From Babylonia areolata (lineage: Eukaryota > Mollusca > Gastropoda > Neogastropoda > Buccinidae), in NCBI RefSeq assembly GCF_041734735.1, contig NC_134895.1, positions 18,158,525 through 18,222,524 of the forward strand: a stretch of DNA of 64,000 nt, written 5' to 3'. Shown piece after piece: positions 36,542 through 45,648 of the stretch. Numbering within the stretch: the first letter of the stretch is position 1; every line of letters begins with the position of its first letter. The translations under genes and the position numbers were made by a program. The notes beneath the pieces are model-generated. The model was not told the origin of the DNA, ran no database searches, and saw only the letters and a program-made list of their open reading frames with translations.

Positions 36542-39500
36542 ATGGTGCAACGATATTCTGAAAAATATTACCGTGATCTCGCTTCAAGAAAAGAGATTCC
36601 TAATCATGAATCTATGAATAAAACTGAGTTGATTAAAGCACTGGGGTTTGATGCTTTGGAGGGGGAGACCAATGCTACGCTTAAAGATATTGCACGAAAG
36701 CTCAAAATTCGTGGTTTTAGTAGAATGAAAAAAGATGAACTTATTAAAAATATACGTAAACTACAACATAAAGCTGAATCCACGGAGGAGTTTGGTAGTA
36801 TTATTAAAAATTATAAACTTGCGGCTCTTCCAAATGAAATAGATCCGCTTTCGTTTATGATGAGTAAAGTGGACACTATTAACCAAAGAGCTATTCCACT
36901 GACCAAACAAAATATTGTTTTAACGGTGGAGTTTGCTCAAATTAAAAATGATGATACTACTGTAGCTGTATTTCGATCGGAATATCAAAGTATTATTGAT
37001 GTTGTTGATGATCAAGATATTGAAAAACAAATAAAACATATTATGTTAAAAATAGAAAATTTTACAAATGAAGGTTCAGGATGGTTCATTAAAAGAATCT
37101 TTAGTTTATGGGTGAATAGAGTTTCTATTACATCTCCAGGATCCTTTATTGAATCACCACAGTGGTTAAAAAATAAAAGAGCTGTGATTAATATTAAAAA
37201 TAAAGATGATCAATGTATAAGACATTGTTTACGTGCACACAAGTTTCCAGCAAAAGCGAATTCTAATTTAACTTATTCCTATCCTTCTGATGATGGGTTA
37301 AATTTTGAAAATATTGACTTTCCTACACCTATAAAACAAATTACAAAGATTGAGACTCAAAATAATATTGCTATTAATGTATACTATTTAAAAAATAAAA
37401 CGATTGAACGTGCAAGAATATCAAAACAGCCCGCCAACATGGAGCGTATTAAACTTCTTATTATAGAAAATGAAAATGGTGGACAACATTATACTTATAT
37501 TAAGAACTTTAACAGACTACTTAGTAATACAAACAAACACAAAGCAGCCATGTACTTTTGTGAGTATTGCTTGACAGGTACAACATCATCAGAACTTTTA
37601 GAAGAACATATTAAGCGATGCGCGCAGATCAACCACAAGAACTATTCTCGCGTTGAGATGCCATCGGAGAAGACAAAAATGATCAAATTTACCAATTTTC
37701 AAAAACAAATGCAAGTTAGTGATGTGATATATGCTGATTTTGAGGCGATTTGTAAAGAAATAAAAGACGATTCCCATTCGAATAATACCATCAAAGAAAG
37801 CGAACACATCATCTCGTCACACGGGTTTGTGCATGTTAGGTCTGATGGAAGGGCGTACAAACCGCAACTATTTCGTGGTGAGAATGCGGTCAGTCATTTT
37901 CTCGAAAAACTTCAAAGAATATATTATCATACTGTCAAGGAATTGAAAAAACCAGTTCCAATAAAGATGACCAAAAAAGATAACGAATCGTTTGAAAACG
38001 AACGAGTTTGTTGGATATGTAGAGGGGAACTACTCGCAAATGATAAAGTAAGAGATCATGACCATATCACAGGGAACTATAGAGGTGCCGCGCATGCATC
38101 GTGTAATCTTAAATTGAGAATAAAACCCGACGAATTTGTGTTGTCGATATTATTTCACAACCTCAAAGGTTACGACTCTCACGCGATCATTTCGGAGCTC
38201 GCGAACAAAGGTGGTGGTAGAATTACGTGTATCGCGAATAATAAAGAGAAGTACATCACATTCAGTTGGGGAAGGTTGAAGTTTTTAGATAGTTTCGCAT
38301 TCTTGAGTTCGAGTCTCGACCAGCTTGCGAAGAACCTTCCGGATGATAAGAAGTTTTTAACGCGCAAACATTTCACAGATGAGGAGGAGTTCAAGCTCGT
38401 TACGAGAAAAGGAGTCTTTCCGTACGAATATATTACCGATTGGAGTAAATACGAAGATACAAAACTACCAAAGAAAAGTCATTTCTTTAGTAAACTTAAC
38501 AACACGGATATATCAGAAAGTGACCACAAGCATGCCTTGAATGTGTGGAAGAAGTTTAAATGTAAGAATCTAGGTGATTATAACGATCTGTACTTAGTCA
38601 CTGATGTGCTGTTACTTGCCGATGTGTTCCAGAATTTTAGAAATACGTGTTTGCGAACTCATAATCTCGATCCTGTTCATTATTACACGCTTCCCGGAAT
38701 GTCTTGGGATGCTTTACTCAAGAGTACGGGAATAGAACTCGAACTGTTGACGGATATCGAACAATATAACATGATAGAGGCGGGAATACGCGGTGGAATC
38801 AGTATGACTGTAAGAAGATACGCGGAGGCTAATAACAAGTATATGAAAGATTACAGGCCTGAAAAAACGGATTCGTATATCATGTATCTCGACGCGAACA
38901 ACTTGTATGGTTGGGCGATGTTACAAGCTTTACCCACGGGTGGATTTATCTGGGATAACGATGTCAATCTCGAAAAGATTCTAAATCACCCCGACGATGA
39001 TGAGACGGGATATATTGTGGAGTGTGATATCGAGTACCCTAAGGAATTACACGACGAACATAACGATTATCCCCTAGCTCCTGAGAAAATAGAAATGAAA
39101 CTCGAAAACCTCTCACCCTATCAACGACGCCTTCGTGAAAAACTTGAGATGCGCGGAAAGGAAACGAGAAAATTAGTTCCGAATCTATGGAATAAGGTTG
39201 GTTATGTCGTTCACTATAGAAATCTCAAGCTATACACGCAACTTGGCATGAAAGTAACTAAAATCACAAAAGTGTTAAAGTTTAATCAAAGTCCCTGGAT
39301 GGCGCCCTATATAATGATGAACACCAAACTGAGACAAGCCGCTACTAACGATGCCGATAAAGATCTGTATAAATTAATGAACAACTCGGTATTTGGTAAA
39401 ACTATGGAAAATATCAGAATGAGAACGAATATCAAATTATTCAAGTTAGATGAAGAGGACAAGGCACGCAAACTAATAAACAAACCGGCTTATGTCGATC

Positions 39501-40144
39501 ATATGATCATCAACGAGAAACTTCTAGCGATTCACTACAAAAAAAATAAGCTTGTGCTCAATAAACCTATCTATATCGGGATGGCCATTCTCGACCAATC
39601 AAAGTATCTCATGTATGATTTGTATTACAACCACTACAAGAAAAAATATGGATGCAGGTTGTTATATACTGATACCGATTCATTCATTCTCCACGTAGAA
39701 TGCGAGGATTTTATCGCTTGTATGGATGATAATGTACATGACCGCAGTAATTTTCCAAAAGATCATCGATTGTACGATAAATCGATAGAGAAAGTGCCAG
39801 GATACATGAAAAGTGAGCTCGGATGTAAACCGATCCGACAATTCTGCGGCTTGCGCTCGAAGATGTATTCGGTTGTAGCAGATGATGGATCAGTTATCAA
39901 GAAAGCCAAGGGCATAAAAAAATGTGTGGTGAAGGATGAAATTGAACCCGATATGTATAAGGAGTGTATTGATCGATCTGTTCAATTTACTAATAGTATG
40001 AGAACGTTCAGATCGTATAAGCACAAGATGTACACGATCAAGCAAATGAAGACATCACTCTCACCGTACGATTCCAAACGCTATTGGCTAGATGATGGTA
40101 TTACATCTTACGCCTACGGGCACTATGGTATTTCTGTATCGTGA
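36542..40144 (+). CDS. Polinton protein-primed DNA polymerase, family B
   Basis: A 1200-residue frame. Family B polymerase of the protein-primed type, which in this family replicates the element. Motifs seen: exonuclease ADFEAI near residue 397, HNLKGYDSH near 540 and DLYLVTDVLLLADVF near 685; polymerase motif A DANNLYGWAM near 783; motif B KLMNNSVFGKTMEN near 945; motif C YTDTDS near 1042. The N-terminus (about residues 10-75) is Lys-rich and helical, SAP-like, with a repeated KxELIK pattern. Around residues 489-525, between exonuclease motifs, lies a Cys/His cluster (CWIC, DHDH, H-x3-CN) resembling endonuclease VII/HNH fingers. Length is typical for Polinton polymerases. Confidence 0.95.
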   Translation: MVQRYSEKYYRDLASRKEIPNHESMNKTELIKALGFDALEGETNATLKDIARKLKIRGFSRMKKDELIKNIRKLQHKAESTEEFGSIIKNYKLAALPNEIDPLSFMMSKVDTINQRAIPLTKQNIVLTVEFAQIKNDDTTVAVFRSEYQSIIDVVDDQDIEKQIKHIMLKIENFTNEGSGWFIKRIFSLWVNRVSITSPGSFIESPQWLKNKRAVINIKNKDDQCIRHCLRAHKFPAKANSNLTYSYPSDDGLNFENIDFPTPIKQITKIETQNNIAINVYYLKNKTIERARISKQPANMERIKLLIIENENGGQHYTYIKNFNRLLSNTNKHKAAMYFCEYCLTGTTSSELLEEHIKRCAQINHKNYSRVEMPSEKTKMIKFTNFQKQMQVSDVIYADFEAICKEIKDDSHSNNTIKESEHIISSHGFVHVRSDGRAYKPQLFRGENAVSHFLEKLQRIYYHTVKELKKPVPIKMTKKDNESFENERVCWICRGELLANDKVRDHDHITGNYRGAAHASCNLKLRIKPDEFVLSILFHNLKGYDSHAIISELANKGGGRITCIANNKEKYITFSWGRLKFLDSFAFLSSSLDQLAKNLPDDKKFLTRKHFTDEEEFKLVTRKGVFPYEYITDWSKYEDTKLPKKSHFFSKLNNTDISESDHKHALNVWKKFKCKNLGDYNDLYLVTDVLLLADVFQNFRNTCLRTHNLDPVHYYTLPGMSWDALLKSTGIELELLTDIEQYNMIEAGIRGGISMTVRRYAEANNKYMKDYRPEKTDSYIMYLDANNLYGWAMLQALPTGGFIWDNDVNLEKILNHPDDDETGYIVECDIEYPKELHDEHNDYPLAPEKIEMKLENLSPYQRRLREKLEMRGKETRKLVPNLWNKVGYVVHYRNLKLYTQLGMKVTKITKVLKFNQSPWMAPYIMMNTKLRQAATNDADKDLYKLMNNSVFGKTMENIRMRTNIKLFKLDEEDKARKLINKPAYVDHMIINEKLLAIHYKKNKLVLNKPIYIGMAILDQSKYLMYDLYYNHYKKKYGCRLLYTDTDSFILHVECEDFIACMDDNVHDRSNFPKDHRLYDKSIEKVPGYMKSELGCKPIRQFCGLRSKMYSVVADDGSVIKKAKGIKKCVVKDEIEPDMYKECIDRSVQFTNSMRTFRSYKHKMYTIKQMKTSLSPYDSKRYWLDDGITSYAYGHYGISVS

Positions 40145-41048
40145 GGAACAACCATAAGCTCTTCGTGTACAAACCCTCTGGATAGGGCCATTTTGTAAAT
40201 AATAAAGAATAGGATCGCCGGGCATCATACGCTTAATATTATAAACTTTAAGAGACCAAACGGGATCCGTTGCTCGTTTGCGAGCTCCACCCTCGAGCTC
40301 ACCGGGCTCATACAAGTACCGAACTTGCGCATCACGCGGTAACTCTCCTTTATCATCTTTAGTCGGTGCAGAGGATTCGGCTTCTACCGATTTGGCCTTT
40401 ATTGCAACCGACGGTTTCTTACCTATAAGTCTCGTCACCTCATTATTCAATGCAGCCACAACGGCCGGTAATCTAGTGACCCATTCTGTTGATCGATTCG
40501 GCGATTTCATTTCAGCCACATATTGATGACTAAACAATCGTTCTGCCAGCGTACGATTAAATCTTTCTACAATAGCCTGGCTTCTGTGTGTCTTTCCACG
40601 CCTTACTTTTTTAAAAATTTTGTTCACAGCACCCATAAACTCTCGGCCAGGATCTACCTGAAGAAGTTTGGGCAACTTCAATGGGCTACGGGTCGTAAAT
40701 ACGTAAAAAAGCGGCCGCCACTTCGACGCTGTCTTTCGTTGTTAGGGGTTCGGCTTCTTTATATCGACTCGCAACATCAACGACAGTCAGCGCATACTTA
40801 TACGTCTTACGCCCGATTCTGTCATAGGGTAAAAATAAAAGGTCAGCCTGATGAACCTCATTTGGGACAGTAATATCAAATTTTGCTCTCGGAATATACT
40901 TTGGAGGGGGTAGATAAATTTGCCATATAGCTTGTTTTTGTAACCATTTTCTAGCCTCATCCTCAGACACCTTGGCTGCTTTCGCGAGTTTTTTAATCGC
41001 TGAATAACCCTTCCAATAACCGCTTGGGCTGTAATAGATCTTTTCCAT
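40088..41048 (-). pseudogene. Polinton integrase, retroviral type (broken)
   Basis: DDE-type integrase of the retrovirus/Polinton kind, which in this family inserts the element with 6-bp duplications. An N-terminal helical region is followed by the catalytic core, with the first Asp in HQADLLFL, the second in a QVDPGREF context and the Glu in QAIVERFNRTL. A C-terminal region reaches into the convergent end of the polymerase gene. Belongs to the leftmost part of the minus-strand gene block. Broken. Confidence 0.85.
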
Positions 41049-41069
41049 TTTATTTAAGAAAGTAAATGT

Positions 41070-41486
41070 TTAATATTTTGAAATCGCAACGCCAAAAATG
41101 ACCATGGTCATGATAATAAATACGTATTCTCGATCTTTTTGTCCCTCTGAGGGTGTATAAAAATCTGAAAGTTGGGGTTTATGAGAAAGAGGGGGTAGTG
41201 GCTCCCCCATCACTTTATAATATTCTTGCATAGCCATATCCACATCCTTAAACGTGTTCACAGCATGTTGTTGTTGTCTTAGTTTTTCATTTATATAATC
41301 TAAACGTTGAATCCTCTCTTTCTGCCATTCTGCGGTCGCTGCCTGAAGTTGTTCTTGCGCTTTGTTGTGTCGTTTCTGTTCTTCTAACGCGCCTGAAGAC
41401 CCCAGTTTACTAAATAAAAAATTACTTCCGGTAAATGCTAAAGCGTTTACTATTGCCCCACCAACGAGTAACGCTACTGATGCCAT
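41070..41486 (-). CDS. Polinton protein with two terminal membrane segments and a coiled coil
   Basis: 138 residues: a small-residue hydrophobic N-terminus (ASVALLVGGAIVNALAF), a Gln/Glu/Arg-rich helical middle (about residues 30-85) and a C-terminal membrane helix (VFIIMTMVIFGVAI). The arrangement recurs in Polintons of related animals from memory, but no function is known to me. Possibly a minor virion membrane or assembly protein; that is inference. Confidence 0.6.
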   Translation of the reverse strand: MASVALLVGGAIVNALAFTGSNFLFSKLGSSGALEEQKRHNKAQEQLQAATAEWQKERIQRLDYINEKLRQQQHAVNTFKDVDMAMQEYYKVMGEPLPPLSHKPQLSDFYTPSEGQKDREYVFIIMTMVIFGVAISKY

Positions 41487-41507
41487 ACTATAATGATGAT
41501 ATTATTA

Positions 41508-41750
41508 TTACTTCAAAATATCATGTGGGAGAATACCTTGTTTTTCCAACATATCCTTCGTAGCCATAGCGAGGGCTATATCCAAAGTGACCATCCCGAT
41601 ATCTTTGAGGTTGAAAGCCAGTCTAGGTGTCGGGGCTTTCGTAAATATTAATTTTGTCAATCTCGAGTAACCAGCGGCCAATGCGCTGACCACAACCGCG
41701 TGGTATACAGTGTTTGCAATTTCTTTACCGTTTATATTTGGTGTTGCCAT
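41508..41750 (-). CDS. Polinton small hydrophobic protein
   Basis: 80 residues with a hydrophobic stretch at about 14-32 (YHAVVVSALAAGYSRL) and a second weaker one near 50-62 (IGMVTLDIALAMAT). Lies 21 bases from the next gene of the minus-strand block. Unrecognised. Confidence 0.55.
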   Translation of the reverse strand: MATPNINGKEIANTVYHAVVVSALAAGYSRLTKLIFTKAPTPRLAFNLKDIGMVTLDIALAMATKDMLEKQGILPHDILK

Positions 41751-41778
41751 TGTTTATAAATAGTGTTCAAATTAATGT

Positions 41779-42096
41779 TCAAAACATAATAAATGGGTTG
41801 GGTTTTGTTACCACAGGTTGTGGTGGTTGTACTGGTTTTTTCGACCGATTAAAATATATGTAAACACCACAACCTATTATCATCGTAGCAGCAGCAGCAA
41901 TGTACAAGGGATTGATAAAAACGTGATCTGGTCCCCTCGATGATGGTTCTTCTTCTTGTTGTTGTTCTTGTTGTTGTTGTTCTTTCGCTTTTCGAAGTTT
42001 TTTGAGAAGTTCTTCATGTTTTGCTTTTCTAGCAGCAGCACCTTTTCGACCCGCTTCAACTTTCTTCTGATTCTTTGGTTTCGTTACTTCCTCCAT
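41779..42096 (-). CDS. Polinton basic/Gln-rich single-span membrane protein
   Basis: 105 residues: a Lys/Arg-rich helical N-terminal half, a Gln/Glu run (KEQQQQEQQQEEE), one membrane helix (about residues 67-83, YIAAAATMIIGCGVYIYF) and a short proline-rich tail. The start overlaps the end of the upstream gene by about 40 bases. Unrecognised. Confidence 0.55.
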   Translation of the reverse strand: MEEVTKPKNQKKVEAGRKGAAARKAKHEELLKKLRKAKEQQQQEQQQEEEPSSRGPDHVFINPLYIAAAATMIIGCGVYIYFNRSKKPVQPPQPVVTKPNPFIMF

Positions 42097-42661
42097 TATA
42101 TTTATTAAATTGACAGTGTTTAACAGTAGTTACAGCTGTGGTGAGCGGAGCTAAGAACATGCCAAATCTGTGATATAGTTCGCAAGTAAAGCTGTTAAGC
42201 GCATGTCCCAGGAATGGATCTTGCTCGAGATCACTATTTAATTTTGTTTGGTCATCAATTGGGAGATACATACAAACTGCTCTGGTATACAGTTGTATAA
42301 TTGTATTACCGAGTGATTTTGTAATCATCGATCCTAAACTCGCTTCGTATCTCGTATAAAGCTTGTCTATATCCGGATCTTTCATCGCTTCGATTTTATC
42401 AACACTAAACTCTTTCCCTAAATATTCTTTTGCTCCACCGGCTGAGACCACCGCCATAAGCCTGTCGCGTTTGGGATCCTCGGCTAGTAATTGATCCATC
42501 TTCTTATATTCTATATATCTCCTTTTAAGTTTAAAATAATGAAAAACTACAAATCCAAGGACTAAAAGTGTTAAGAAATTGCTAACCAGTGCTAAGGAAC
42601 TGTTAAGCAGTGTTAAGAAATTGTTAAGCATTGTTAAACAGCTGTTGATTATTACTAGCAA
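42056..42661 (-). CDS. Polinton protein with N-terminal membrane anchor, unknown
   Basis: 201 residues. The first 45 are hydrophobic (LTLLVLGFVVFHYF) and partly built from an imperfect DNA repeat around GTTAAGAAATTG. The rest is soluble and mixed in charge. A downstream Met (MDQLLAED) is an alternative start that would drop the anchor. Overlaps the packaging ATPase gene end by 7 bases. Unrecognised; no adenain-type catalytic pattern found in it. Confidence 0.55.
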   Translation of the reverse strand: MLVIINSCLTMLNNFLTLLNSSLALVSNFLTLLVLGFVVFHYFKLKRRYIEYKKMDQLLAEDPKRDRLMAVVSAGGAKEYLGKEFSVDKIEAMKDPDIDKLYTRYEASLGSMITKSLGNTIIQLYTRAVCMYLPIDDQTKLNSDLEQDPFLGHALNSFTCELYHRFGMFLAPLTTAVTTVKHCQFNKYNGGSNETKESEES

Positions 42662-43269
42662 ATTTTATATGCAACTGGTTGATCAGTTTTTAATATCAAC
42701 TTGGAGTGTTTGGTATTTGCCAATGATTTCCTAACCTCTTTACGTTCATTTTGTGTTGGAATGACATCGTTTTCTCTTAAACACTCATCAAACGAGTCCC
42801 TATCCTTACAGTGAAATAAAGCCACCCATTTTGTTTGTTCGCGAAGGTCAGTAAGAACCGAGTTGTATTTCTGAGTCAACACCCACACAGACTGTTTCGC
42901 GTGTCTTCCAGAAAATGCGAGTTTACTCAACATTTGCTTCTTTTGAGTAAGAGCCTTTAAGTCACTACAGTCATCGATGATGTACAACGTTGGCTCCCCG
43001 GCAAATATTTCAAAAAACAGCCCAAGCCATTCGTGAAGTTTATCACCGGGATTAACGGTGTATACCCCGCGGTCCTTTCTTACCCACACTCGGGATCGAT
43101 AGGCTTTATTATATTCGAGAGTAGGGCATAGAATTACAATATTCTCGAACACACCACGATATGTCGTTTGTAATAAATCTAAAATAAATTCGGTCTTACC
43201 GCACCCAGTTTGCCCGCAAATAATTGCGGAATGTGCTTCTTTAGTAAACAGCCTCGACAAATCTTCCAT
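42655..43269 (-). CDS. Polinton genome-packaging ATPase (FtsK/HerA type)
   Basis: 204 residues. Walker A is GQTGCGKTEF near residue 20 and Walker B is TLYIIDDCSDL near residues 94-104. A WVLTQKYNSV segment fits the sensor region after Walker B. Length is typical for Polinton and adeno-like packaging ATPases, which in relatives load DNA into capsids. Overlaps the start of its neighbour by 7 bases and the capsid gene by 29 bases, as in a compact block. Confidence 0.9.
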   Translation of the reverse strand: MEDLSRLFTKEAHSAIICGQTGCGKTEFILDLLQTTYRGVFENIVILCPTLEYNKAYRSRVWVRKDRGVYTVNPGDKLHEWLGLFFEIFAGEPTLYIIDDCSDLKALTQKKQMLSKLAFSGRHAKQSVWVLTQKYNSVLTDLREQTKWVALFHCKDRDSFDECLRENDVIPTQNERKEVRKSLANTKHSKLILKTDQPVAYKIC

Positions 43270-44488
43270 CTTCTATATTTAATTGTCCATCCATAATTAC
43301 AAATACATACGCATTGAGCGGTTCTGCCGTTTCAGCTTTTTTCTGAATCTGAATCGTAATGCCTTCAGACGCATTTTCGATACGACGTCCACTCCCGTGA
43401 AGAGAATTATCATCTGTGGTGCGCATATCCAACCAAAGAGCATAATTATTCGTGAAATATTCACCGATTGTGACATCCGCTAGTTCTAAATCTTTTACCA
43501 CTTTGTCTACTTCAGGGTCGTGTTTTTGCGTTCCGAAAAACTTTCTGATTTCATCCCATTGTTGATAGGAACGCATACCTTGACTAAACAGTTGATTGGG
43601 CACACCTTCGATCGTCACTTCAACCTTATTGATCTTAGGATTGTAATACTCATCAAACAACAGCAGTACCCCCTTCATACTTTTTGCCAGCACGTTGAGA
43701 TTAATATTCCAGAGTGTGTCAGATTTGTCCAGAGGAATTTTACGATGTCGTAGTATTCTATCATATAAAATAGCGAGCCTACCCGAATAATAACCGGCTA
43801 TCTGTCTCGCAAGTTCGGGTTGTGTGACTTTCTCAAACTCGAGACTAATCCCTTCTATCGTATAGGATGCATCCGGGTCTGTGCTGCGGATAACCTTGCT
43901 ATAAGCGTTAAAGGTAAGTTCATACTCCAGGCGATCGCTGAGAGCACTCTGATAAAATGGTGCATGAGATTCTAGCAATTCGAAATCAAGCGGAATGCAA
44001 AATCGATTACCATAAGCCTCCGCAATGGCGGCATCTCTAGCGATAGTGTCATCTCCATTATCCGCGTTAATACGCAATCGTGTCACATTACGGTTTGTAG
44101 TTAAGTCAATACCTTGATAAACGGCGTTTCTTCGTTCTTGTCGAGTTCGCCAAAGATCTCCATAAGTATAAAATACATCACTATCTTCAACGCTCATGAT
44201 TTCATTACCAGAAATGCGAATGGTTGTTTTACGTACTATGGCTCTACCAATATTATCAACGAGTGTTCTGTTCACATCTGTTGTAGAAGTCAAAGAAATT
44301 TTGAATGCTAGTCGAACACTCCCCGGAACGATCACATCGTCAACACCTAAATTAGGAAAGCGTACAAGAAGTTGTTGATTCTGATCGATAGTTGACGGAT
44401 TGTTAGTAATCATGACAGTCTGCCGCACGCCCTTTATCCCCCGCGGCTCCCGCAAACTTCTCATTGGATTAAGCTTTCTTCCACTCAT
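43241..44488 (-). CDS. Polinton major capsid protein (double jelly-roll type)
   Basis: 415 residues, beta-rich. The C-terminal segment NAYVFVIMDGQLNIEDGRF is close to the end of metazoan Polinton/adintovirus hexon-like proteins as I remember them. Located next to the packaging ATPase, its usual neighbour. The start lies in a 50-base AT-rich divergent spacer shared with the plus-strand gene at 44539. The fold is inferred from family resemblance, not computed. Confidence 0.85.
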   Translation of the reverse strand: MSGRKLNPMRSLREPRGIKGVRQTVMITNNPSTIDQNQQLLVRFPNLGVDDVIVPGSVRLAFKISLTSTTDVNRTLVDNIGRAIVRKTTIRISGNEIMSVEDSDVFYTYGDLWRTRQERRNAVYQGIDLTTNRNVTRLRINADNGDDTIARDAAIAEAYGNRFCIPLDFELLESHAPFYQSALSDRLEYELTFNAYSKVIRSTDPDASYTIEGISLEFEKVTQPELARQIAGYYSGRLAILYDRILRHRKIPLDKSDTLWNINLNVLAKSMKGVLLLFDEYYNPKINKVEVTIEGVPNQLFSQGMRSYQQWDEIRKFFGTQKHDPEVDKVVKDLELADVTIGEYFTNNYALWLDMRTTDDNSLHGSGRRIENASEGITIQIQKKAETAEPLNAYVFVIMDGQLNIEDGRFVEAVY

Positions 44489-44538
44489 TTTTTGTTTTAT
44501 ATAGATGTAAGGATATAACTTTATATTATAAGTTTAAT
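44489..44538. promoter_or_regulatory. divergent promoter region between capsid gene and plus-strand gene
   Basis: Only 50 bases separate the two start codons. The spacer has TATATAGATG on one side and TTTATATTATAAG on the other, which may serve as TATA-like elements. Confidence 0.4.
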
Positions 44539-45648
44539 ATGGCGGAAGGGTTCGCAGAAGGTGGTGAGTCAATAATAGAATCTGGTTTCTTGCAAACAGA
44601 ATTATTAAAGAGCGCGGTTGATGATTACTATGATGCATTTGGACAAGAGCCCGATGTTGGGCGAAATTATGCCAATTTTGAACTTGATAGTAGAGGTACA
44701 CTACGATTAAAAAATAATCCAGATTTTAATATCATTAACGTCCGCACGAAACAACCCCTAGCACTTTCAACACTAGCGGGAAAACCTGGTGGAGCAAATA
44801 TTATTCGCGAGGAACTTGGTTTTGTAGACTGGAGGAGGAAACCCCAAACGGTCGCGGCTCTCCAAAAGGTTGAAGCCAAACTGGGCGAAGAAATTGAGAT
44901 GGATGATTTCTCACCAAATACAATCGATGAAGTACTTAAAACTATAGATGATCCTCCCCTGGATGGCACCAATGAACTGGGTGGTTATATTCGTGAACTC
45001 AAAGGTTTAGACAAAGCCATGCAAAGACAGCGCGGTAATCTTTCTGACAACCTCTCAAAACTCTCTCACCTGGATGAAGAAATGTCAACTTTAAAAATAA
45101 GAATTCAGTCTGCGGAACTAGCTGATAAACATGAAAGCGAAATCAAACCCTTGCGTTTTCAATTAGACGATCTAAACATCGAGCGTGCTGCACGACTAGA
45201 AGCGATATCAACACACAAAGAAGTGCTGCGATCTCAAATCAGCAGAATGCGTGAAACGATACGCAGAATTCTTGAGGAGGACACAACACTAGCGGAACGT
45301 ATTCGAACGCTTTTTAGAGAACAAGGCATTACTATCGTTTCCATTCTTACTGCCTTTGGTATGATTATCAGCACTATCGTTTTGGCCGTCACGGGTGGAA
45401 GGGGCACTCCACGGGTGCCGGGTAAAAAAGATGACAACTGGATAAGAAAAAGACTTAAAGATTTGGGAGAATTACTTAAAAAATTAGGTTTAAAGGCGAT
45501 TGATGCCCTCCCAGGAATCATTGGGGCTATTGTTTCGTGGTTATTAAGCACGTTGGGTAAAGCGGTTGGGTGGTTAGCCAACAACCTGTGGGCACTCGTG
45601 CTCGGTGCTGGCCTCCTCCTGTTTGATTATTTAAAGAAGAGAAAGTAA
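44539..45648 (+). CDS. Polinton coiled-coil protein with C-terminal amphipathic and membrane helices
   Basis: 369 residues: an acidic N-terminus, a long coiled-coil region (about residues 150-260), a membrane helix (about 266-285, IVSILTAFGMIISTIVLAV), a basic linker (RKRLKDLGELLKKLG), then a hydrophobic/amphipathic tail ending LLLFDYLKKRK. A protein of this style is common in animal Polintons and may be a virion core or membrane-active protein; that role is inference. The 3' end overlaps the convergent neighbour by 22 bases. Confidence 0.6.
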   Translation: MAEGFAEGGESIIESGFLQTELLKSAVDDYYDAFGQEPDVGRNYANFELDSRGTLRLKNNPDFNIINVRTKQPLALSTLAGKPGGANIIREELGFVDWRRKPQTVAALQKVEAKLGEEIEMDDFSPNTIDEVLKTIDDPPLDGTNELGGYIRELKGLDKAMQRQRGNLSDNLSKLSHLDEEMSTLKIRIQSAELADKHESEIKPLRFQLDDLNIERAARLEAISTHKEVLRSQISRMRETIRRILEEDTTLAERIRTLFREQGITIVSILTAFGMIISTIVLAVTGGRGTPRVPGKKDDNWIRKRLKDLGELLKKLGLKAIDALPGIIGAIVSWLLSTLGKAVGWLANNLWALVLGAGLLLFDYLKKRK

